This document shows positions 1 through 5,776 of a stretch of DNA of 7,571 nt, in pieces. The position numbers and the translations under genes were made by a program. Each line of letters begins with the position of its first letter. Within the stretch, counting starts at the first letter, position 1. Below the pieces are notes generated by a model. It saw only the letters and a program-made list of their open reading frames with translations, was not told where the DNA came from and searched no databases. The DNA lies in NCBI GenBank assembly GCA_030637245.1, contig DAOVVI010000067.1:1-7571 (forward strand), written 5' to 3'. The stretch comes from Cyclobacteriaceae bacterium. Its GTDB lineage: Bacteria > Bacteroidota > Bacteroidia > Cytophagales > Cyclobacteriaceae.

Positions 1-1
1 T

Positions 2-2353
2 AAAAATGACATTACTCCGGGCGGAGTAACCGGATATACCGTTGATCCCTTTATTAATTTATCCGCCGGAAATTATTATATCCAGGCTCAGGATGACTTT
101 TCAAAATGTTATTCTACTCCATTTCAGGTTACCATTAATGACATTAGTGAAAACCCGGTGATAGCTATTGATATAATTACACCTCAATATTCACTAAATC
201 CTAATTCTGCAAGTTGGACTGGCACCATGCTAGCAACCGTTACGGAATCATCTACAGGTTTACCTGAAGCCGGAGGTTATGCATATTCATGGCATGTTGG
301 AATGGATGATGGTAATCCTTCATTATCAGGTCTCGATAATGTAAGTGCTCTAGATGAAGAATATTATACATTTATAGCAGTTAACAACACTACTGGATGT
401 GAATCCAGGTATTACCAATATTTGCCTTTTGTGTATTTGGAGCCAACATTTAATACTTCGATAACTCCAAAAACCATCTGTTCTCCAAACGATGGAGGCA
501 TTGAAGTAACAGATATAGCTCTCGATGGTACTCCGGATATGTTATCGGATTATACTTTTAACTGGCATCATGACATCTATAATGAAGGAGATACACCGGA
601 TGCGATCATCCCTGGAAATGACGTACGAACTGCTTATGATAACATCAATTCAGGTAGTTATTATATTATCTCCAGAGAAAATTGGTGGATGATCGAATCT
701 TACCCGGTGAAAGTAGAAGTAATTGATTCCACAACAAATCCGATAATTACTTTTGATGGAACAAATTATCAGCCTCTAACAAGTTGTGATGAATCTGTGT
801 TTTCGAACGGTGCATTGGCTGTAGAGGTATATGAAGATCTTAATAATCCAAATGTGACTCCTCCATTTAATTACAGCTATGCCTGGTATGCTGGAGATAA
901 TGTAAATGCAGCAAATGTGATTACGGATTCCATTAATAATTCGATTTCAGGATTACCTTCGGGTGAATTTACTATACTTGTAACCAACCTGGGTAATAAT
1001 TGTGAAGGCGAAAAAACGTTCACAATTGAAGATAAAAGTATTACTCCAATTGCCATACCGATGATGACACCAGTGACAAACTGTCCTATTGAAATAGCTA
1101 ATGGTATAGTTACCGCCCAGGTGATAAATTCAAATGAAAACTTTGAGTTCCTTTGGTATGCAGGTACAGATACTAAAGCAACTCCTGATTTTGCTGGAGA
1201 TACCTGGTATGGAAAAACATTAGGTTATTATACTGTGATTGCCGTAGATGAAGAATTTGGAACCTGTATTTCAGAACCAGTATTAATCGAAGTCATGGAC
1301 GCAACAGTTAATCCAAACATCATTATTTCAGAAATACATCCAATCACCAATTGTGATCCGGAAAGACCAAATGCAATAGTATCAGCAAGTGCCGACGGTG
1401 GTATCAGCGGATATACTTTTGATTGGTATGAGGATGGACAATTATATTATTCTGGTCCTTTAGCATCTGATCTTGGAAATTCCATCTATGAACTTATTGT
1501 AACTAATAATGTGACACAGTGCAGCTCAAGCAAAGATGTGATCCCATCTGTATTGTTTGATGAAGTAGCCCCGCCTAATGTGGATATAATTTCTGACAGG
1601 ACCAGCTGTCTAAATCCCGATGGTCAGGCTACTGCAACTATTGAAGGAAATGTAAAAGATTATATTTTCAGGTATTACAGAAAACATGATAATTCGTCTG
1701 TTGATAATTTCTTTATTGATAATGTGATATATGATCTTGATACATCCACTTATCTCGTAACCGCTGAAAACAGAATAACAGGATGTATTTCCAATCCGAC
1801 AGAATTTGTGATTTCCAATGATTCATACTTCCCGGAAATAGACGTCATTACAAATCCATCCAATTGCCAGGACCCAAGTGGAGATGCAACTGTGATTATT
1901 TCAGATATGACGAGAGATTTTAAAGTAACCTGGTATAGTGATAATGGTTTTGAAGCACAGGAAAAAGAACTGGTATATATTCCGGTCGGTAAATACATGG
2001 TAGAAGTTGAAGGAACTGACGGATGTGTATCATCTGCTGAAGCAGTAGTGAAAGGAGATGTTATAATTTACAACGGAGTATCTGTGAACTATGACGGCCT
2101 AAATGATTTCTTCCAAATCGTTTGTTTGGAGTACTTCCCAGATAACAATGTGAAAATTTATAATCGTGCAGGATTATTAGTCTATGAAAAAGAATTCTAT
2201 GATATGAACGATCCTTCAAGACGGTTTGAAGGTATAAGCAATAAAGGTGCAAGTGTGATTGGATCTGAATTACCAATTGGTACCTACTTCTATGTTGTTG
2301 ATAAAAATGATGGATCGAAAGCAAAAGTTGGCTATTTAGAACTTAACAGATAA
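2..2353 (+). CDS. SprB-like modular surface adhesin with T9SS type B sorting domain (5' end outside window)
   Basis: This is the C-terminal 783 residues of a large secreted surface protein. The frame is open from the first complete codon (nt 2) to the TAA at 2351-2353, so the GTG at 158 is an internal valine codon and not the start. Most of the protein is a chain of roughly 85-107-residue modules, each with an aromatic core (W-Y/H at nt 290, 563, 884, 1154, 1424 and 1931) and usually one Cys at each end, as in SprB-type repeats. The last ~98 residues (nt 2057-2350) match the gliding-motility-associated C-terminal domain (CHU_C, type B T9SS signal): VSVNYDGLNDFF, IYNRAGLLVYE, LPIGTYFYVVD and a final GYLELNR. 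The usual SPNGDG motif is degenerate here (SVNYDG). By family knowledge the protein crosses the outer membrane through T9SS and acts at the cell surface in adhesion or gliding. The family call is firm; the ligand is unknown. It is probably co-translated with the next gene. Confidence 0.9.
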   Translation, partial: KNDITPGGVTGYTVDPFINLSAGNYYIQAQDDFSKCYSTPFQVTINDISENPVIAIDIITPQYSLNPNSASWTGTMLATVTESSTGLPEAGGYAYSWHVGMDDGNPSLSGLDNVSALDEEYYTFIAVNNTTGCESRYYQYLPFVYLEPTFNTSITPKTICSPNDGGIEVTDIALDGTPDMLSDYTFNWHHDIYNEGDTPDAIIPGNDVRTAYDNINSGSYYIISRENWWMIESYPVKVEVIDSTTNPIITFDGTNYQPLTSCDESVFSNGALAVEVYEDLNNPNVTPPFNYSYAWYAGDNVNAANVITDSINNSISGLPSGEFTILVTNLGNNCEGEKTFTIEDKSITPIAIPMMTPVTNCPIEIANGIVTAQVINSNENFEFLWYAGTDTKATPDFAGDTWYGKTLGYYTVIAVDEEFGTCISEPVLIEVMDATVNPNIIISEIHPITNCDPERPNAIVSASADGGISGYTFDWYEDGQLYYSGPLASDLGNSIYELIVTNNVTQCSSSKDVIPSVLFDEVAPPNVDIISDRTSCLNPDGQATATIEGNVKDYIFRYYRKHDNSSVDNFFIDNVIYDLDTSTYLVTAENRITGCISNPTEFVISNDSYFPEIDVITNPSNCQDPSGDATVIISDMTRDFKVTWYSDNGFEAQEKELVYIPVGKYMVEVEGTDGCVSSAEAVVKGDVIIYNGVSVNYDGLNDFFQIVCLEYFPDNNVKIYNRAGLLVYEKEFYDMNDPSRRFEGISNKGASVIGSELPIGTYFYVVDKNDGSKAKVGYLELNR
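479..2056 (+). repeat. Array of diverged SprB-like protein modules
   Basis: These are protein-level repeats within the adhesin. Module-opening cysteines are encoded at nt 479, 785, 1082, 1352, 1607 and 1865, giving start-to-start distances of 102, 99, 90, 85 and 86 residues. A typical module reads: C, a short Asn/Pro/Gly stretch, a small-residue strand (such as ATATIEG or GDATVII), an aromatic core (F-x-W-Y), a G-x-Y-x-V strand (such as GKYMVEV), a closing C, then an acidic link with Pro. Closing cysteines are at nt 1001, 1265, 1520, 1784 and 2024. The module opening at 479 has WWMIE where its closing Cys should be, and the module before it keeps only its closing Cys (nt 398). The modules have diverged too far to be obvious as DNA repeats. 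By analogy they should be Ig-like beta-sandwiches that form a stalk. Confidence 0.75.
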
Positions 2354-3288
2354 TGAAAGTTAAAAAATACATACTACTTATCGTCTTGATATTCGCCCTT
2401 GTTGACACAAGTTTCGGTCAACAAAAACCAGTACTTTCCCAATATATGTTTAGCGGATTGGTGTTGAATCCAGCATATTCAGCCAGAACTGAATATACTT
2501 CGTTCACCGCCATGTACAGGGATCAATGGGTAAATATCCCCGGAGCGCCAAAACTCACTACATTCACAGGACAAACGGGATTTAAAGACAGAAGAATAGG
2601 TTCCGGATTTATGATCAGTGAAGATAAAATTGGGGTTCATAGTAATTTGTCTGCGTACGGCAGTTATTCCTATTTTATCAAGTTTCCAAACGGCGCAAAG
2701 TTTTCAATGGGATTGCAGGGTGGCATAGATATATTGAGATCCGACTGGAGTAAACTAAATCTTTTGGATCAAAACGATCCTTCATTCAACGGTAGTGAAA
2801 TAAATTATTTCCCTAATTTCGGTACTGGTGTTTATTATTTTACCGATGATTTCTATCTGGGGTTTTCAGTTCCCTATATCCTCACAAGCAGAAAAACCAA
2901 GACCGAAGATTTCTTTAGGGACGTTAGACACTCAAGAAATTATTATCTAACCGCTGGAAAAGTATTTGATATTGGAGTTAAACTTAAAATTAAACCATCA
3001 TTTTTATTACGTATAGAAGACAATATGCCATTGGCAATAGACTTAAATGCTAATTTGTATTACGATGAGATCATTGATATAGGCATTTCATACAGACAAG
3101 GCGATTCAGTGATAGGAATCCTGGGTCTTCAACTGAATAAGTTCTTGAAATTCAGTTATGCCTATGACTACATTACATCAAAGCTGAACACCTACACAAA
3201 AGGTTCCCATGAATTAATGCTTCAGTATAGAATTAATTTTAATGCCCCGAAACATCATAGAATGTGCCCGGAGCCACAATATTTCTAA
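2353..3288 (+). CDS. PorP/SprF-family type IX secretion outer-membrane protein
   Basis: A 311-residue protein of the PorP/SprF family, outer-membrane proteins that in Bacteroidota are usually paired with a CHU_C-tailed T9SS substrate. Residues 1-22 form a signal peptide (MKVKKYILL start, hydrophobic core, probable cleavage after SFG before QQKP). The family's N-terminal signature follows: LSQYMFSGLVLNPAYSA (28-44), then YRDQWVNIPGAP (55-66). The remainder alternates polar and aromatic residues, as expected of a beta-barrel, and ends GSHELMLQYRINF (284-296) and CPEPQYF, resembling the family's usual end. Length fits the family (~300-340). The ATG overlaps the adhesin stop by one base (TAATG), which implies translational coupling and a joint function: helping the adhesin reach or stay on the cell surface, as SprF does for SprB in Flavobacterium johnsoniae. 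No terminator is visible before the convergent gene 18 bp downstream. Confidence 0.92.
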   Translation: MKVKKYILLIVLIFALVDTSFGQQKPVLSQYMFSGLVLNPAYSARTEYTSFTAMYRDQWVNIPGAPKLTTFTGQTGFKDRRIGSGFMISEDKIGVHSNLSAYGSYSYFIKFPNGAKFSMGLQGGIDILRSDWSKLNLLDQNDPSFNGSEINYFPNFGTGVYYFTDDFYLGFSVPYILTSRKTKTEDFFRDVRHSRNYYLTAGKVFDIGVKLKIKPSFLLRIEDNMPLAIDLNANLYYDEIIDIGISYRQGDSVIGILGLQLNKFLKFSYAYDYITSKLNTYTKGSHELMLQYRINFNAPKHHRMCPEPQYF

Positions 3289-3306
3289 CGTAACTGATTC
3301 AGTCTC

Positions 3307-3651
3307 TCATCTGGATTTATTCAATCCTCCAAATACTGAATTGATTATTGAAAGTAAAACGCTAAAAATAAGGGCCCACCAAAAGCCATCAAGTGAAAAT
3401 CCCGGAACTAACCAGTTTGCTGACATTACCAATATGGTATTTATCACCAATAGAAATAGTCCCAATGTAACTATGGTAATCGGAATCGTCAATATGACCA
3501 GTAAAGGCTTTATCAATACATTGAGAACAGCTAAAACACCAGCCACAACAATGGCGATTAAAAAACTGTCAACGTGAGCCCCGGGTAAAACTGTGGCACA
3601 AATAAATACAGCTATAGCTGATAATAAAAGTCTGATTATAAAATTATTCAT
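3307..3651 (-). CDS. YvlD / phage-holin-4 superfamily small membrane protein
   Basis: A 114-residue integral membrane protein of the YvlD-like family, often annotated as 'phage holin family protein'. About four hydrophobic segments are visible (approximately residues 4-23, 28-47, 49-76 and 88-108). The family hallmark is clear: LNVLIKPLLVILTIPIT (43-59), then TLGLFLLVINTILV (62-75), a PGF turn (83-85) and FWWAL (90-94). Length matches the family (~110-120). Members are common single-copy chromosomal genes in many bacteria. The holin name comes from sequence similarity only, and there is no endolysin or other phage gene here. Its function is unknown; the Bacillus relative sits in an envelope-stress operon. 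The ATG is preceded by 278 bp of repeat-rich spacer, so it probably has its own promoter. It converges on the PorP/SprF gene with an 18-bp gap. Confidence 0.85.
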   Translation of the reverse strand: MNNFIIRLLLSAIAVFICATVLPGAHVDSFLIAIVVAGVLAVLNVLIKPLLVILTIPITIVTLGLFLLVINTILVMSANWLVPGFSLDGFWWALIFSVLLSIINSVFGGLNKSR

Positions 3652-3700
3652 AATAAGGTTTAAGAGTTTTAGCCAAGATAACTGAATCTGAGTTAGTGGT

Positions 3701-3727
3701 ATATAAAAATTTAAAAAACTTTTATAT
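3701..3727. repeat. AT-only inverted repeat upstream of the YvlD-like gene
   Basis: ATATAAAA (3701-3708) and TTTTATAT (3720-3727) form a perfect 8-bp inverted repeat around an 11-base A/T-rich loop, about 50-76 bp before the ATG of the YvlD-like gene. It lies in that gene's likely promoter region and could melt easily or bind a protein. In such AT-rich DNA it could also be chance. I could not pick out a convincing Bacteroidota -33/-7 promoter pair here. Confidence 0.4.
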
Positions 3728-3740
3728 TATCAATAAATCC

Positions 3741-3790
3741 CGGCTGGCGCACATTTGCAATGCGCTGGTAAATTATACTCGCATTACAAA
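3741..3790. repeat. REP-like intergenic palindrome
   Basis: A GC-richer patch in AT-rich spacer. GCGCA (3747-3751) and TGCGC (3761-3765) can pair, with CATT/AATG as an alternative inner stem. In addition TTTGCAATGC (3754-3763) recurs in inverted orientation as GCATTACAAA (3781-3790), matching 9 of 10 bases across a 17-bp spacer. Clustered palindromes with an imperfect second arm are typical of short interspersed REP-like elements. From memory similar words occur in other Bacteroidota intergenic regions, but that was not checked. No transposase is nearby. Confidence 0.5.
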
Positions 3791-3843
3791 GGCTATAAGT
3801 AGATGGTACGCTTTATAAAAGCACACCAGAAGTCGGCAGGATT

Positions 3844-3901
3844 GAGAGGATTGACACATCAATCTCTTATCAATCTTCTATCAATCGCTTATCAATCTTT
3901 T
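3844..3901. repeat. Four phased 11-bp direct repeats with an adjoining hairpin
   Basis: Four uninterrupted 11-bp units begin ATCAATC at 3858, 3869, 3880 and 3891: ATCAATCTCTT, ATCAATCTTCT, ATCAATCGCTT and ATCAATCTTTT. Positions 1-7 and 11 are invariant; only positions 8-10 vary. Just left of the array GATTGA (3849-3854) is the inverse of TCAATC in the first unit (3859-3864), with a CACA loop. With one bulged G the stem extends to about ten pairs (3844-3868). A 9-bp direct duplication (GGATTGAGA/GGATTGACA, 3839-3856) precedes it. The array lies 29 bp beyond the stop of the HAD gene and 207 bp upstream of the YvlD-like start, so it could belong to either. Confidence 0.85.
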
Positions 3902-3929
3902 TTGTCCAGGATAGAAAATACTAAAAAAC

Positions 3930-4514
3930 TCAAATGTATTCCCGGATATCTGTGGCAATCATTCCTGCTGTTTTTGCTGCTTGTAGTCCCGGATCTCCAT
4001 CCTCAAATACCTGGCAATACTCGGGAGAAATATCCATAGCCTTTGCACACTTTAAAAAAGTTTCAGGGTTGGGTTTACCCTCCTTTACATCGTTTTTAGA
4101 AACAAGGATGTCAAAGTATTTATCTAGTCCGAGAGCTCTAACGGCTTCCCATGAATGGCGCCCCGGACTTCCGGTACCTATGGCCATAGGTAATTTCCCA
4201 TGGTATTGTTTGGCCAGCTCGAATACAGGCTTGATAGGCTGGAGTTTGTCAATTTTCTTGAGATACGTCTCTTCTTTTAAATTGCTGACCGCTTTTGGCT
4301 CAAAGTCAGTTCCATGTCTTTCATTTAAGATCTCACTAATTCTGTCTGTCGGAACACCTGCCAGGGAATAAAACTCTTCTTCCGAAAAGCTTAATCCTTT
4401 TATAGCGCAAACGTCTTTCCATGCTTCATAATGCAATGGCATAGAATCTACCAAAGTTCCATCCAAATCAAAAATTAATGCTTTTGCACGGGGATCAACT
4501 GATAACTTTTTCAC
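3930..4514 (-). CDS. HAD-superfamily sugar-phosphate phosphatase, YqaB-like (beta-phosphoglucomutase subfamily)
   Basis: A 194-residue cytoplasmic HAD hydrolase. Motif I is IFDLDGTLVDS (14-24), with nucleophile Asp16 and acid/base Asp18. The cap follows, with LAGVPTDRISEIL (51-63). Motif II is MAIGTGS (Thr114). Lys147 in GKPNPE is motif III. VFEDGDPGLQAA (169-180) supplies the Mg-binding acids of motif IV. Length and the GVPT, GTGSPGR and final ATDIREY sequences resemble E. coli YqaB (188 aa) more than true beta-phosphoglucomutase, which is ~220 aa and carries GVSR in the cap. YqaB dephosphorylates fructose-1-phosphate and has been reported to accept 6-phosphogluconate. The start is GTG: a TAA lies three codons upstream in frame and the first internal Met (25) is beyond the catalytic Asp. 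It follows the LacI gene by 43 bp and is probably co-transcribed. The superfamily is certain; the substrate is inferred. Confidence 0.85.
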   Translation of the reverse strand: MKKLSVDPRAKALIFDLDGTLVDSMPLHYEAWKDVCAIKGLSFSEEEFYSLAGVPTDRISEILNERHGTDFEPKAVSNLKEETYLKKIDKLQPIKPVFELAKQYHGKLPMAIGTGSPGRHSWEAVRALGLDKYFDILVSKNDVKEGKPNPETFLKCAKAMDISPEYCQVFEDGDPGLQAAKTAGMIATDIREYI

Positions 4515-4557
4515 AATTTTATTTTACTTCAATTATATGGTGTTCGTATTTTAAGAA

Positions 4558-5562
4558 TCAGTTTATTTTTTTCACCGAATCTCTGATTATAAGCTTTGTA
4601 TCCAGGTGAATGATACCTGGCTCTTCCATTTTGCTATTCTCAATTTTATTCAAAAGAATTTGAGTTCCTTCTTTACTCATCTCTTCAACCGGTCTTAATA
4701 CAGTAGTCAGCGATGGCGTTAAATATGCCGTAAATCCCATGTCATCAAATCCGGCAATAGAAATTTCATCGGGCATAGTTATGTCTCTCTCTTTAATTGC
4801 TTTCATGGCGCCAAGGGCCATTTCATCATTGGAACAGAAAATTGCAGTTGGGGGTTCCTCCATATCAAAAATAATTTGCATTGCACTATATCCGCTTTCA
4901 AGGTCATATTTCCCTCTCAAAGCATATCCTTCGCTAAATTCCAATCCTGCGTCAAGATGTGCATTTATAAATCCTTGCTTTCGTTTATACGTAGTCCGAA
5001 ATTCAGGTTTACCTTCAATGATGGCAATGTCTCTATGTCCCTGATCAATAATAAACTTTGTTAAATTATATGCTCCTTTAAGGTCATCTGATAATACACT
5101 AGTCACTTTTTGACCTATCACTTCTCTGTTTAAAACGACAAGCGGAATTTCTTCCCGTAAAACGTGCGCAATGAATTCATCATCGTTTGGGCTTTGGCTC
5201 ATCACGATAATACCATCAAAGCTTCTCGGATTGATTTGCTGAAAATCGATCAAGTCATCAACGGCCTCGACCGCGAGGTTATATCTTCCTTTGATAATGC
5301 TGTTTACTCCTCTAACAGAATTAAGAAAGAAATTGGCTGTGGTTCCTGTTTTCAGCGTGGAAAAGAACAGACCAATATTATAAGATTTGGCCAACACAAG
5401 ACTTCTGGCACTTACATTTGGACGGTAATTATATTTTTTCGCAACCTCTTTAACTCTTTCCTTTGTCTCTTTGCTAATGAGAGAACTATCATTTAATGAT
5501 CTCGACACGGTTGTGTGAGATACATTAAGCATCTTTGCAATATCCTTTATTGTTATACTCAA
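4558..5562 (-). CDS. LacI/GalR-family transcriptional regulator
   Basis: A 334-residue repressor-type protein. The N-terminal helix-turn-helix is TIKDIAKMLNVSHTTVSRSL (4-23), with the family hinge YRPNVSARSLVLAKS (46-60); its Leu55 corresponds to the minor-groove leucine of LacI. A periplasmic-binding-protein-like effector domain follows, including SFDGIIVMSQ, VVLNRE, SDDLKGAYNLTKFIIDQGHRDIAII, the sugar-pocket region IFCSNDEMALGAMKAI and SIAGFDDMGFTAYLTPSLTTV. Length is normal. The ligand is presumably a sugar or sugar phosphate but cannot be read from the sequence. The start is probably TTG at 5562: there is no ATG between it and the in-frame stop at 5593-5595, and the first internal ATG (residue 11) would cut the HTH. 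The HAD gene is 43 bp downstream. The upstream spacer contains a large inverted repeat that may include its operators. Confidence 0.95.
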   Translation of the reverse strand: MSITIKDIAKMLNVSHTTVSRSLNDSSLISKETKERVKEVAKKYNYRPNVSARSLVLAKSYNIGLFFSTLKTGTTANFFLNSVRGVNSIIKGRYNLAVEAVDDLIDFQQINPRSFDGIIVMSQSPNDDEFIAHVLREEIPLVVLNREVIGQKVTSVLSDDLKGAYNLTKFIIDQGHRDIAIIEGKPEFRTTYKRKQGFINAHLDAGLEFSEGYALRGKYDLESGYSAMQIIFDMEEPPTAIFCSNDEMALGAMKAIKERDITMPDEISIAGFDDMGFTAYLTPSLTTVLRPVEEMSKEGTQILLNKIENSKMEEPGIIHLDTKLIIRDSVKKIN

Positions 5563-5615
5563 AGCAATTGATAATACGATTCTGTCATTATTTTAGAATA
5601 AATTATCTAATGAAG

Positions 5616-5741
5616 AAATGATTAAATACGTAAATGCCTGCCTACCGTAGCTTTACCGCGTTCGCTGAAAGCTTTAGCGGTTGCGAAGCGTAGGTTTGAC
5701 CGAATAATGGACAATTCAAACATTTACGCATTTTATCATTT
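5616..5741. repeat. 126-bp element with 21-bp inverted arms and a GC-rich palindromic core
   Basis: The arms are 5616-5636 and 5721-5741. The left arm reads AAATGATT-AAATACGTAAATG, and the complement of the right arm is identical except T/A and A/G at two places (19 of 21). The 84-bp centre is much richer in GC and holds nested pairings: CCTAC (5641-5645) with GTAGG (5690-5694), CCGC (5656-5659) with GCGG (5677-5680), TTCGC (5661-5665) with GCGAA (5683-5687), plus a direct repeat AGCTTTA at 5649 and 5670. There is no coding capacity and no obvious target-site duplication. It could be a MITE or REP-pair, a long bidirectional hairpin, or paired regulator sites upstream of lacI. Confidence 0.7.
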
Positions 5742-5743
5742 TA

Positions 5744-5767
5744 GCCTGCCTCGCCGGACAGGCGGGC
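5744..5767. repeat. GC-rich REP-like palindrome just downstream of gnd
   Basis: GCCTGCCT (5744-5751) pairs with AGGCGGGC (5760-5767), with one T-G wobble, around CGCCGGAC. In the gnd transcript the hairpin begins nine bases after the stop. It is not followed by a T-run on that strand, so it is not a classic intrinsic terminator. It could still protect the 3' end of the mRNA or slow polymerase. It shares GCCTGCC with sites at 5636 and 7288. Confidence 0.65.
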
Positions 5768-5776
5768 ATCCCAACA

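Noticed and set aside
158..160. GTG as the adhesin start codon
   Set aside because: The frame is open and in the same repetitive style from nt 2 (NYYIQAQDDFSKCYSTP), and no signal peptide follows the GTG. The gene continues beyond the left edge.
1750..2324. Two minus-strand frames opposite the adhesin
   Set aside because: Both are antisense to conserved adhesin sequence and the sorting domain, with no recognisable features.
3242..3577. 111-codon plus-strand reading frame
   Set aside because: It overlaps the end of the PorP/SprF gene and lies antisense to the YvlD-like gene; it is best explained as a shadow.
3307..3651. Evidence of a prophage from a 'holin' gene
   Set aside because: The family name is historical. 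The protein is a widespread chromosomal YvlD-type membrane protein and no phage gene is nearby.
3858..3901. CRISPR array
   Set aside because: Units are 11 bp and contiguous with no spacers, and there are no cas genes.
3803..4039. 78-codon plus-strand reading frame
   Set aside because: It runs through the 11-bp repeat array and into the antisense of the well-supported HAD gene, and the product has no family resemblance.
5668..5675. AAAGCTTT as a simple LacI operator
   Set aside because: It is a short palindrome inside a larger repeat core that is already palindrome-rich, so on its own it is not evidence of an operator.
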